Shown in pieces: positions 20,117-27,682 of a stretch of 64,000 nt of DNA. The DNA is from Methylobacterium sp. FF17 (GTDB taxonomy: Bacteria > Pseudomonadota > Alphaproteobacteria > Rhizobiales > Beijerinckiaceae), in NCBI RefSeq assembly GCF_025813715.1, contig NZ_CP107532.1, positions 930,001 through 994,000 of the forward strand, given 5' to 3'. How positions within the stretch are numbered: position 1 is the first letter of the stretch; each line of letters begins with the position of its first letter. Both the position numbers and the translations under genes were made by a program. A model generated the notes under the pieces. The model was not told the DNA's origin. It made no database searches and was given only the letters and a program-made list of their open reading frames with translations.

Positions 20117-21706
20117 GTGAACGAGCAGGACCAGGACGACCGCGCCCGCCACAGCCGGATCAAGGCGCCGCGCACCTACACCTACGGCGCCCCCCGCCGG
20201 ATCGAGGGCCTGCCGTCCGCGCTGCCGGAGCCGGTGCGCGCCTACCTCGACATCCTGCCCGAGGGCCGCATCGTCGGCTTCCCCCTGGCGCCCCTGGACC
20301 GCACCGGCATCCCGGTCTGGTTCGTGTCGCTGTTCCTCGACGATCCGTTCTTCGTCGGCGCGATGCCGAGCGGGATCGGCTACGGCGCCACCGACGACGA
20401 GGCCATCATCGGCGCGGTGGCGGAGATCGCCGAGAACCTGATGCCGTCGCTCGCCGTGATGCCGCGCAAGAAGGAGCGCGCCAGCTACGACGACCTCGTG
20501 CGGGTCTACGGGGCGAACGCGGTGGCCGATCCCCTCACCCTGTGCCTGCCGGCCGGCAGCCCGGTCGGGCGCGGCACCGTTCTCGAATGGACGCCGAGCC
20601 TCCGCGCCCGCACCGGCGAGACGGTGCTGATGCCGCTCGACATCGCCGCCACCGACTATTTCGAGCTGTCGGAGGGCTACAAGCCCTTCACCAACCTCAT
20701 CACCAACGGCCTCGGGGCCGGGCCGGACGTGCCCTTCGCCCTCGGCCACGGGCTGCTCGAACTCCTGCAACGCGACGGCAACGGCCTGCTGTTCCGCGCC
20801 CTCGACCAGGGCGTGGTGCTCGATCTCTCGGAGGGCCTCGGCCCCGAAACACGGGGCATGCTCGACCGGCTGGACTCCCTCGGGATCAAGGCCCTGCCGA
20901 AATTCGCCACCGACCAGTTCGGCCTGACCAACCTCTACGTCGTCGGCCACGACCGCAATCTCGCGGATACGCCGGTGCCGATCGCGCTCTCGGCCTGCGG
21001 CGAGGCCTGCGACCCGGACCGCGAGCGGGCCCTGCGCAAGGCGCTCCTCGAATTCCAGGCCGCCCGCGTGCGCAAGGCCTTCGGCCACGGGCCGCTGGCC
21101 TTTGCCGAGCGGGTCACGCCCCCCGGCTACGTCAAGGCGTTCATCGACAAGGCCCTGCCGAGCCTCGACCTGGAGGAGAGCCGCGCCCTCAAGGCCATGC
21201 TCGAATGGATCGTGCAGCCCCCCGAGGGCATCGCCGCCACCTTGCGCGACACGGTCTATTCCGAGCGCACCACCAAGCGTTTCTCGGACCTGCCGACCAC
21301 CGAGGCGCCGGACGGCCATGCCCGCGGGCGCATCGCCCGCGAGCGCCTGGAGCAGGCCGGATTCGACGTGCTCTACGTCGATTGTTCACCGCCGGGCGGC
21401 AGCGTCGGCGTGGTCAAGGCCATCGTGCCGGGGCTCGAGGTCGAGACCATGAGCTACCACCGCATCGGCGAACGCAACGCGCGCAAGCTCCTCGAGCGCG
21501 ACCATCCGTTGATCCGCTTCGGCGAGGCCACCGACACCCTCAAGCCCGTGCGCCTGACCCCGGAGGCCATCGAGCGCTTCGGCGGACAGCCGCTCTTCGA
21601 CACCGCGCTCGCCGACCGGATCGTCGGTTCGCATTACCCGCTCTACCGCGAGCCGGAATCGCACCACGCCCCGTTCCGCCTCGAACAGCAGGGCCGCGCC
21701 GCATGA
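20117..21706 (+). CDS. YcaO-domain protein
   Basis: A 529-residue YcaO-fold enzyme; these activate an amide carbonyl with ATP to form azolines or thioamides, or act on non-peptide substrates. The two ATP-binding helical regions are visible: GIGYGATDDEAIIGAVAEIA (about 87-106) and TNGLGAGPDVPFALGHGLLE (about 196-215) followed by LLQRDGNG. The C-terminus lacks the proline-rich tail of classic cyclodehydratases, and no precursor peptide, E1-like partner or TfuA gene lies nearby. The start is GTG 20117, after GAGGAA; the frame is open upstream into the preceding gene, so this start is likely but not certain. It overlaps the next gene by ATGA. Confidence 0.82.
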   Translation: MNEQDQDDRARHSRIKAPRTYTYGAPRRIEGLPSALPEPVRAYLDILPEGRIVGFPLAPLDRTGIPVWFVSLFLDDPFFVGAMPSGIGYGATDDEAIIGAVAEIAENLMPSLAVMPRKKERASYDDLVRVYGANAVADPLTLCLPAGSPVGRGTVLEWTPSLRARTGETVLMPLDIAATDYFELSEGYKPFTNLITNGLGAGPDVPFALGHGLLELLQRDGNGLLFRALDQGVVLDLSEGLGPETRGMLDRLDSLGIKALPKFATDQFGLTNLYVVGHDRNLADTPVPIALSACGEACDPDRERALRKALLEFQAARVRKAFGHGPLAFAERVTPPGYVKAFIDKALPSLDLEESRALKAMLEWIVQPPEGIAATLRDTVYSERTTKRFSDLPTTEAPDGHARGRIARERLEQAGFDVLYVDCSPPGGSVGVVKAIVPGLEVETMSYHRIGERNARKLLERDHPLIRFGEATDTLKPVRLTPEAIERFGGQPLFDTALADRIVGSHYPLYREPESHHAPFRLEQQGRAA

Positions 21707-22548
21707 GCCTGCGCTTTGCCTACAACACCAACGGCACCGCCCATCATCGCCTGGACGACGCGATCGACCTGATCGCGGAGGCCGGCTACCAGGGCGTCGC
21801 GCTGACCCTCGACATCCATCACCTCGACCCCTTCGCGGAGAACTGGCTGGCGGAAGCCCAGCGCGTGTCGAGCCGCCTGCAGCGCCTCGGCCTCGGCTCG
21901 GTGATCGAGACCGGCGCCCGCTTCCTCCTCGACCCCAAGGCCAAGCACGAGCCCACCCTGGTGAGCGGCGACGCCGCCGGCCGGGCTCGGCGCATCGGCT
22001 TCCTCAAGCGTGCCATCGACATCGGCGCGATCCTGCATTCGGAAGCCGTCTCGTTCTGGGCCGGGGTGCCGAAGCCCGGCATCGACGGGCTGGCTGCGCA
22101 GGGCTGGCTGCGCGACGGGCTGACCGAGGTCGTCGCCTACGCCGCCGAGCGGAACGTGGTCGCCTGCCTGGAGCCCGAGCCCGGCATGCTGATCGAAACC
22201 CTGGATGACTACGCCGCCCTCGACATCCCCAGCCTCAGGCTCGCCCTCGACACCGGCCACTGCCTGGTCACCGGCGAACGCGACCCGGCGGCGGCGGTGG
22301 GCGAATTCGCCGATCGCCTCGGCACCGTGGCCCTGGAGGACATGGCGCGCGGCGTCCACGTCCACCTGCCCTTCGGCGAGGGCGACATGGACGTCCCCTC
22401 CGTGCTGAACGCCCTCGAGGCGATCCACTTCGACAAGCTGATCTGCGTCGAACTCTCCCGCGAGAGCCACCGGGCCGACCTCATGGTGCCGGCTTCGCTG
22501 AAGTACCTGCGCGACTGCCGCAACCCGAACCCGGAGGCCTCCGCGTGA
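21703..22548 (+). CDS. Sugar phosphate isomerase/epimerase-like TIM-barrel protein
   Basis: A 281-residue xylose-isomerase-like TIM barrel (AP endonuclease 2 superfamily). Signatures are LIAEAGYQGVALTLDIHHLD (strand 2), CLEPEPGMLIETLDDYAAL (metal Glu strand), LRLALDTGHCLVTGERDP (metal Asp/His strand) and LICVELSRESH near the end, giving the usual Glu-Asp-His-Glu metal site. IolE-like inosose dehydratases and inosose isomerases (IolI) are members, so an inosose formed by the neighbouring dehydrogenase may be the substrate; this is inference. The start ATG overlaps the YcaO stop and the end overlaps the glycosyltransferase GTG. Confidence 0.85.
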   Translation: MSLRFAYNTNGTAHHRLDDAIDLIAEAGYQGVALTLDIHHLDPFAENWLAEAQRVSSRLQRLGLGSVIETGARFLLDPKAKHEPTLVSGDAAGRARRIGFLKRAIDIGAILHSEAVSFWAGVPKPGIDGLAAQGWLRDGLTEVVAYAAERNVVACLEPEPGMLIETLDDYAALDIPSLRLALDTGHCLVTGERDPAAAVGEFADRLGTVALEDMARGVHVHLPFGEGDMDVPSVLNALEAIHFDKLICVELSRESHRADLMVPASLKYLRDCRNPNPEASA

Positions 22549-23768
22549 GAATCTGCTTCGTCTCGCGCCGCTACTTTCCGGCGATCTCCGGCATGAGCGT
22601 CTATGCGCAGAACCTGCTGCGCGAACTGGTCGAGGCCGGTCACGACGTGACGATGATCTCCCAGTATCGCGGCGATGCCTTCGGCACCCGCGTGTATGGC
22701 GGTGGCCCGCCCCCCGTCGTTCCGGGCGTCACCGTGATCGGCCTCGAACAGCTCGGCGAGCAGGAGAGCGGCGACTTCGAGCGCGACATCGACACGATGG
22801 TGGCGACCATCGAGGCCGAACACGCGAAGAAGCCCTTCGACATCCTGCACGCGCAGTACGGCTACCCGACCGGCTGGGCGACGCTGCTGGCCTCGCGAAC
22901 CATCGGCGTGCCGAACGTGGTCTCGATCCAGGGCGGGGACGGCCACTGGGTCGGCTCCTGCTGCGAGACCCACCGGGTCGCCATGTGCGAGGTGCTGGCC
23001 CATGCCAACGCCCTGCTGATCGGCGGCGCCTCCTTCGTCGGGGAAGTCTGCGACCGGCTGGGATCGGACCCCAAGCGCTTCACCATCGTGCCCGGCGCCG
23101 TCGACACCGCGCGCTTCACCCCCGGTCGAAGGGGGCATTCCGGCCCGGTGCGCTTGTTCTATCACGGCCGGGTCGACCGCCGGAAAGGCGTGCTCGACTT
23201 CATCGACGCGCTGGGGCTCCTGCGCGCCCGCGCCATCCCGTTCGAAGCCACGATCTCCGGGATCGGGCCGGACGTGGAATCCTCCAAGGCCCGCGCCGCC
23301 GAACTGAACTTTTCGGACGAGGCGATCCGCTTCACCGGCTACGCCGATTACGACACCGTGCCGGACCTCTACCGGGCGGCGGACGTGTTCGTGTCGCCGA
23401 CCTACGCGGAGGGCTTCTCCAATACCATCCTGGAGGCGATGGCGACGGGCCTCGCGGTGGTCTCGACCCATTCGGTGGGCGTCTCCGACTGCCTGCGCGA
23501 CGGCGAGAACGGACTCCTGGTCCAGCCCGGAGACGTGGCCGCCCTGGCGGACGCCCTGGCCCGGGTGATCGAGGACGAGCCCCTGCGCCGGCGCCTCGCC
23601 GAGGATGGTCTCGCCGAGTGCCGCCGGGTCTATTCCTGGCGCGCGGTGGGGCGCCAGATCATGGACGTGTACGGCAGCGTCGCCAACGAGCGCCCGGCGA
23701 GCGACTTCGCCGCGAGCCTGCCGCACGACCCCGCCTGCCGCTTCCGCGCCGAACCGCACCTGCTCTGA
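22545..23768 (+). CDS. GT4 family glycosyltransferase
   Basis: A GT-B fold, retaining glycosyltransferase of 407 residues, cytoplasmic. N-terminal domain starts RICFVSRRYFPAISGMSVYA; the C-terminal domain starts RLFYHGRVDRRKGVLDFIDA and has the donor-binding ExxxxxxxE motif EGFSNTILEAMATGLAVVS near residue 288. MshA, the GlcNAc transferase of mycothiol synthesis, is in this family, as are many others. Its partner downstream is a PIG-L deacetylase, the same pairing as mshA/mshB function. The GTG start overlaps the previous stop (GTGA). Confidence 0.88.
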   Translation: MRICFVSRRYFPAISGMSVYAQNLLRELVEAGHDVTMISQYRGDAFGTRVYGGGPPPVVPGVTVIGLEQLGEQESGDFERDIDTMVATIEAEHAKKPFDILHAQYGYPTGWATLLASRTIGVPNVVSIQGGDGHWVGSCCETHRVAMCEVLAHANALLIGGASFVGEVCDRLGSDPKRFTIVPGAVDTARFTPGRRGHSGPVRLFYHGRVDRRKGVLDFIDALGLLRARAIPFEATISGIGPDVESSKARAAELNFSDEAIRFTGYADYDTVPDLYRAADVFVSPTYAEGFSNTILEAMATGLAVVSTHSVGVSDCLRDGENGLLVQPGDVAALADALARVIEDEPLRRRLAEDGLAECRRVYSWRAVGRQIMDVYGSVANERPASDFAASLPHDPACRFRAEPHLL

Positions 23769-23772
23769 ACGC

Positions 23773-24534
23773 ATGCCGACCGCGCTCGCCCTCTCGCCCC
23801 ATCTCGACGATGCCGCCTTCTCCTGCGGCGGGCTGCTGCACGGGCTGGCGCGGGACGGTTGGCGGGTGGTGATGGCGACCCTGTTCACCGCCTCGGTGAA
23901 CCGGCCCAGCGGCTTCGCCCTCGCCTGCCAGACCGACAAGGGCCTGGGTGCCGAGGTCGATTACATGCGCCTGCGCCGGGCCGAGGACGACGCGGCAGCC
24001 CGGGCCCTCGGGGTCACGGCGCGACACCTGCCCTTTCGTGAGGCTCCGCACCGCGGCTACGGTTCGGCGCCGGCGCTGTTCGAGGCGGTCCGGGCCGACG
24101 ACGGTATCGTCCCCGGGCTGACGGCGGCGATCGGCGACCTCCTGGCCGAGCTCCGGCCCGACCTCCTGCTCGCGCCCCAGGCGGTGGGCGGGCACGTGGA
24201 CCACGTGCAGGTCGTGCGCGCCATCGACGCCGCCGCACCGCACGCGCCGATCCTGTGGTGGCGCGACTTCCCCTACACGGTGCGCGACCGGACCCCGAAG
24301 GAGCCGCTGCGGGACCGTTTCGCCGATCTGGCCGACGCAGAATGTCGGTTCGGGCCGGAGGGCCAGGCCGCCAAGGGCGCGGCCTGCGCGGCCTATGCCA
24401 CGCAGCTCGGGTTCCAGTTCGGCGGTCCCGAGGGCCTCGCGGCGCGCCTGTCCGTGGAAGGCGGGGTCGAGCGCTTCCGCCGCGAGGGCGATCTGCCCGA
24501 GGGACTTGGGCGCATCCTCGCCGATGTCGGCTGA
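23773..24534 (+). CDS. PIG-L family N-acetylglucosaminyl deacetylase
   Basis: Zinc-dependent deacetylase of the LmbE/PIG-L/MshB family, 253 residues, predicted to remove an N-acetyl group from an amino sugar conjugate. The first metal motif SPHLDDAAFSCGGLL (residues 8-22) gives His and Asp ligands and catalytic Asp; the second, GGHVDHVQVVRA (about 139-150), gives the other His. Following a GT4 enzyme, it probably deacetylates the sugar that enzyme transfers, as in mycothiol and GPI synthesis. It starts 4 bp after the glycosyltransferase stop and overlaps the next gene by 11 bp. Confidence 0.88.
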   Translation: MPTALALSPHLDDAAFSCGGLLHGLARDGWRVVMATLFTASVNRPSGFALACQTDKGLGAEVDYMRLRRAEDDAAARALGVTARHLPFREAPHRGYGSAPALFEAVRADDGIVPGLTAAIGDLLAELRPDLLLAPQAVGGHVDHVQVVRAIDAAAPHAPILWWRDFPYTVRDRTPKEPLRDRFADLADAECRFGPEGQAAKGAACAAYATQLGFQFGGPEGLAARLSVEGGVERFRREGDLPEGLGRILADVG

Positions 24535-25228
24535 GCCGGCCGTTCCGAAGAGCCTGCGGGACCCCGACGCCCTCGCCGCACGAAGGGCCCTCCTGGATCG
24601 TCCGCACATCGCCCCGATCCGCGCGCTGGCACGCCGGATCGCCGAGGCGCAGGACGCCGAGGTGCCGGATCCCGACCCCCTCGATGGCGGGGTCGAGGCC
24701 CGCCTGCTCCTGCTCCTGGAGACCCCGGGGCCGGCGATCCGGGGCACCGGCTTCGTCTCGCGCGACAACCCCACCGGCACCGCCGCCAACCTGTTCCGGT
24801 TTCTGGCCGAGGCGGGCTTGGCGCGCCGCGAGACCCTGATCTGGAACACGATTCCGTGGGTGATCCACGCGCCCGGCGCCCGGAACCGGCCTCCGCGCCG
24901 GTCCGAGGTGACACGGGCGCTGCCCTGCCTCGCGCCGCTCCTCGCCTGCCTGCCGCACCTGCGCGTCGTGGTGCTCTCCGGGCGCGTCGCGGGCCTGCTG
25001 CAGGGGGAGCTGAAGGCCCTGCGGCCGGACCTGCCCGTGGTGGCGATCCCGCATCCGAGCCCTACCTACGTGTGCACCGCGCCGGAGGTGGCGAGCCGGA
25101 TTCGCACCGGCTTGGCCCTGGCGGCTGCGTGCATCGCCGGTGGGCATTGCGGTGCGATTGCTGGCAATTGCCCGTCGATGCCCCTAAATGCGGGCGACGG
25201 GCCGCGGTCCGGCACAAGCTCGGGTTGA
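24524..25228 (+). CDS. Uracil-DNA-glycosylase-fold protein
   Basis: A 234-residue protein of the UDG superfamily, nearest in pattern to bacterial family 4-like or uncharacterised members. Visible: LLLLETPGPAIRG (active-site loop region), FVSRDNPTGTAANLFRFLAEAG, LIWNTIPWVIH, a Rossmann-like strand LRVVVLSGRVAGLLQ and the closing HPSPTYV motif (the HPSP loop). I see no clear four-cysteine iron-sulfur set. The start ATG 24524 lies inside the deacetylase gene, so it is translationally coupled. Why a repair-type enzyme sits in this operon is unclear; it may be a passenger. Confidence 0.78.
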   Translation: MSAEPAVPKSLRDPDALAARRALLDRPHIAPIRALARRIAEAQDAEVPDPDPLDGGVEARLLLLLETPGPAIRGTGFVSRDNPTGTAANLFRFLAEAGLARRETLIWNTIPWVIHAPGARNRPPRRSEVTRALPCLAPLLACLPHLRVVVLSGRVAGLLQGELKALRPDLPVVAIPHPSPTYVCTAPEVASRIRTGLALAAACIAGGHCGAIAGNCPSMPLNAGDGPRSGTSSG

Positions 25229-25285
25229 ACCCTGCCGGCGGCGAAGCCGAGCGCGGGCAGTCCAGCGGAGGCGGACGCCGACACG

Positions 25286-26329
25286 ATGAATTTTGCGGGA
25301 CAGCAGAAGCAGATCGAGACCGCCGAGGCGCTCGCGCCGGGCGACGCCTCGGGCGTGTCGCCGGATGTGGTGACGGAGGCCCCGGCCTCCGGCCTGCGCA
25401 GCCGCTATGCCTGGCTCGGCACGATCGCCAGCCTCGTGATCTTCGCAGGCTCGCTGTTCGTCCTCTGGAAGCTCGTCCAGAGCGTGACCTGGGCCGAGAT
25501 GCACGCGGCCTTCACCGCCGCCACGGGCGAGCAGCTCGGCCTCGCCCTGCTGTTCGTCGCCATCAGCTATCTCTTCCTCACCTGCTACGACGCCCTGGCG
25601 CTGCGGCAGCTCAAGCTCAAGGTCCCCTACCGGACGACGGCGCTCGCCTCGTTCACGAGCTACGCGGTGAGCTTCACCCTCGGCTTCCCGCTGCTCACCG
25701 CGGGGACGATCCGCTACTGGATCTATTCCAGCAAGGGCCTGTCGGCGGCCAAGATCGCGGCGCTCACCGTCATCGCGGGCTTCACCTTCTGGCTCGGCAT
25801 GGGCGTGGTCCTGGGCTTGAGCCTCGTGGCGGAGGCGGGCCAGCTCGCCGCCCTCACCTTCACCAGCATCGCGTTGAACCAGGGCGTCGGCTTCGGGGCG
25901 CTGCTCGCCGTGGTGGCCTACCTGCTCTGGGTCTCGCTCAAGCGCCGCCACGTGCGGGTGAGGAGCTGGCGCCTCGAACTGCCCGGCGCCTCGGTGTCCC
26001 TGAGCCAGATGGTGGTGGGCATCGGCGATGTCTGCGCGGCCGCCGCCACGCTCTACGTGCTCCTGCCGGCGGGCACCTCCATCGGCTTCACAACCTTCGT
26101 GGCGATCTACGTGCTCGCCGCCATGCTGGGCATCGCCTCGAACGCGCCGGGCGGGATCGGGGTGTTCGAGGCGACCATCCTGCTCGCCCTCTCCAGCCTG
26201 CCCCGCGACCAGGTGCTCGGCTCGCTGCTGCTGTTCCGGGTCTGCTACTACCTCGTTCCCTTTGTCATCGCACTGGTCATGCTCACGGTGTACGAGGTCG
26301 CCAAGCGCGCGCGGGCCGCCCGGGCCTGA
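25286..26329 (+). CDS. Lysylphosphatidylglycerol-synthase transmembrane region/UPF0104 membrane protein
   Basis: A 347-residue polytopic membrane protein with about eight hydrophobic helices after a 40-residue soluble N-terminus. The segments LTCYDALALRQLKLKVPYRT, SFTSYAVSFTLGFPLLTAGT, IRYWIYSSKGLS and ASNAPGGIGVFEATILLAL match the transmembrane part of MprF/UPF0104 (flippase-like) proteins. The catalytic LPG-synthase domain is absent, so a lipid or glycolipid translocation role is more likely than lysyl transfer. It begins 57 bp after the UDG-like gene and is probably the last gene of the operon; export or membrane attachment of the pathway product is a possibility. Confidence 0.83.
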   Translation: MNFAGQQKQIETAEALAPGDASGVSPDVVTEAPASGLRSRYAWLGTIASLVIFAGSLFVLWKLVQSVTWAEMHAAFTAATGEQLGLALLFVAISYLFLTCYDALALRQLKLKVPYRTTALASFTSYAVSFTLGFPLLTAGTIRYWIYSSKGLSAAKIAALTVIAGFTFWLGMGVVLGLSLVAEAGQLAALTFTSIALNQGVGFGALLAVVAYLLWVSLKRRHVRVRSWRLELPGASVSLSQMVVGIGDVCAAAATLYVLLPAGTSIGFTTFVAIYVLAAMLGIASNAPGGIGVFEATILLALSSLPRDQVLGSLLLFRVCYYLVPFVIALVMLTVYEVAKRARAARA

Positions 26330-26372
26330 CCCACAGGTCCGACGCGCGCGCATCCTCCCGGGGACATTGCCC

Positions 26373-27653
26373 ATGGCACGCGGCGCGCGCCGATCGGCCT
26401 GGATCGCCGCCGCCGTCACGGCGGGAGCGGTCGGCCTGTTCTCCACCGGATTTCGAACCCTCGACGGGCCGCTCCTGGCGGCGCTGGCCCTCGCCGCCGC
26501 CCTCGGCGGCTTCGTCGGGAGCCTCGGTCGCGCCCGCATCGTGCGCGCGCCGGAGAGCGCGGCCGCCACCCGCCATTCGGTCGCGGAGGCGCTGCTCGCC
26601 AACATTCCCGACCCGGTCATCCTGGTCGACCGGCGCGCCGTGGTCATTGAGGTCAACCCGGCCGCGCGCGCGCTGCTGCCCGCCCTGAAGCTGCGCCACC
26701 CCCTCTCCTTCGCCCTGCGCGCGCCCGAGATCCTCGACGGGATCGAGGAGGTGCTGCGCACCGGCGCGCCCTTGAAGACCCTCTACGCCACCCGCGTTCC
26801 CACCGAGCGGGCCTTCGAGGTCCAGGTCGGCGCCCTGCCGATGCCGGACGGCCCGGCCGGGGGCCAGCCGAACGTGGTCCTGTTCCTGCGCGACCTCACC
26901 TCGGCCCGGCGGCTGGAGGCGATGCGGGTGGATTTCGTCGCCAATGCCAGCCACGAGTTGCGCACGCCCCTCGCCTCGCTGCTCGGCTTCATCGAGACCC
27001 TGGAGGGTCCGGCGCGCAACGACCCGCCCGCCCGCGAGCGCTTCCTCGGCATCATGAAGAGCCAGGCCCAGCGCATGGCGCGGCTCGTGGACGATCTGCT
27101 GTCGCTCTCGCGGATCGAGCTGCGCGAGCACGTGCCCCCGAAGCGGCCCGTGGACCTGACCCGCATCGCCCGCCAGATGGTCGACACCCAGGGGCCGCTC
27201 GCCCGGTCGCGCGGCGTCACCCTCACCCTCGACGCGCAGGGCCCCCATCCGATCCTCGGCGAGCGCGACGAGTTGCTGCGCGTGGTCGAGAACCTGATCG
27301 AGAACGGGGTGAAGTACGGCGGCGGCGGCGGTCTCGTCGCGGTCTCCCTCGCCCGCCACACCGATGCGGGCACGGGCCGGACCGGCGTGACCCTGGCGGT
27401 GCGCGACGAAGGGCCGGGCATCGCCGCCGAGCACATCCCGCGCCTGACCGAACGCTTCTACCGGGTGGACGTCGCCTCCAGCCGCGACCAGGGCGGCACC
27501 GGCCTCGGCCTCGCCATCGTCAAGCACATCGTCAACCGCCACCGGGGCCGCCTCGTCATCGTGAGCGTCCCCGACGAGGGCACCACCGTGCGGGCCGTGT
27601 TCCCGGCGTATCAGGCGGTCGACGGGGCCGAGGCGGAGATCGAGCCAGCCTGA
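26373..27653 (+). CDS. PhoR-like sensor histidine kinase (orphan)
   Basis: A 426-residue membrane sensor kinase. Two N-terminal hydrophobic helices (about 8-50) are followed by a PAS-like domain (LLANIPDPVILVDRRAVVIE), then the HisKA box DFVANASHELRTPLASLLGF with the phospho-acceptor His near 193. The ATPase domain has the N box VVENLIENGVKYG, G1 VRDEGPGIAAEHI, F box RLTERFYRV and G2 GGTGLGLAIVKHI. The arrangement is that of PhoR, sensor for phosphate limitation, but no phoB, pst or phoU gene is adjacent, so the signal is uncertain. It converges with amn. Confidence 0.87.
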   Translation: MARGARRSAWIAAAVTAGAVGLFSTGFRTLDGPLLAALALAAALGGFVGSLGRARIVRAPESAAATRHSVAEALLANIPDPVILVDRRAVVIEVNPAARALLPALKLRHPLSFALRAPEILDGIEEVLRTGAPLKTLYATRVPTERAFEVQVGALPMPDGPAGGQPNVVLFLRDLTSARRLEAMRVDFVANASHELRTPLASLLGFIETLEGPARNDPPARERFLGIMKSQAQRMARLVDDLLSLSRIELREHVPPKRPVDLTRIARQMVDTQGPLARSRGVTLTLDAQGPHPILGERDELLRVVENLIENGVKYGGGGGLVAVSLARHTDAGTGRTGVTLAVRDEGPGIAAEHIPRLTERFYRVDVASSRDQGGTGLGLAIVKHIVNRHRGRLVIVSVPDEGTTVRAVFPAYQAVDGAEAEIEPA

Positions 27654-27658
27654 GCCGC

Positions 27659-27682
27659 GACGCCCCCGCCGGTTCCGGCGTC
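27659..27682. terminator. Hairpin between convergent kinase and amn genes
   Basis: Two alternative stems are possible: CGCCGG-TT-CCGGCG (27667-27680), or GACGCC paired with GGCGTC across the whole element. It fills the 27-bp gap between two convergent stop codons. No U-tract is seen. Confidence 0.35.

Noticed and set aside
20117..21706. A thiazole/oxazole-modified peptide (TOMM) cluster
   Set aside because: There is no precursor peptide, dehydrogenase of the McbC type or E1-like partner.
16960..22548. An Ebo-type (eboABCDEF) metabolite-export cluster
   Set aside because: A TIM-barrel protein is present, but there is no UbiA-type prenyltransferase, dehydroquinate-synthase-like or TatD gene in the operon.
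22545..24534. Calling the GT4/PIG-L pair mshA and mshB
   Set aside because: Mycothiol is known from Actinobacteria, and no MshC or MshD homologue lies in the operon. The family assignment is safe but the gene names are not.
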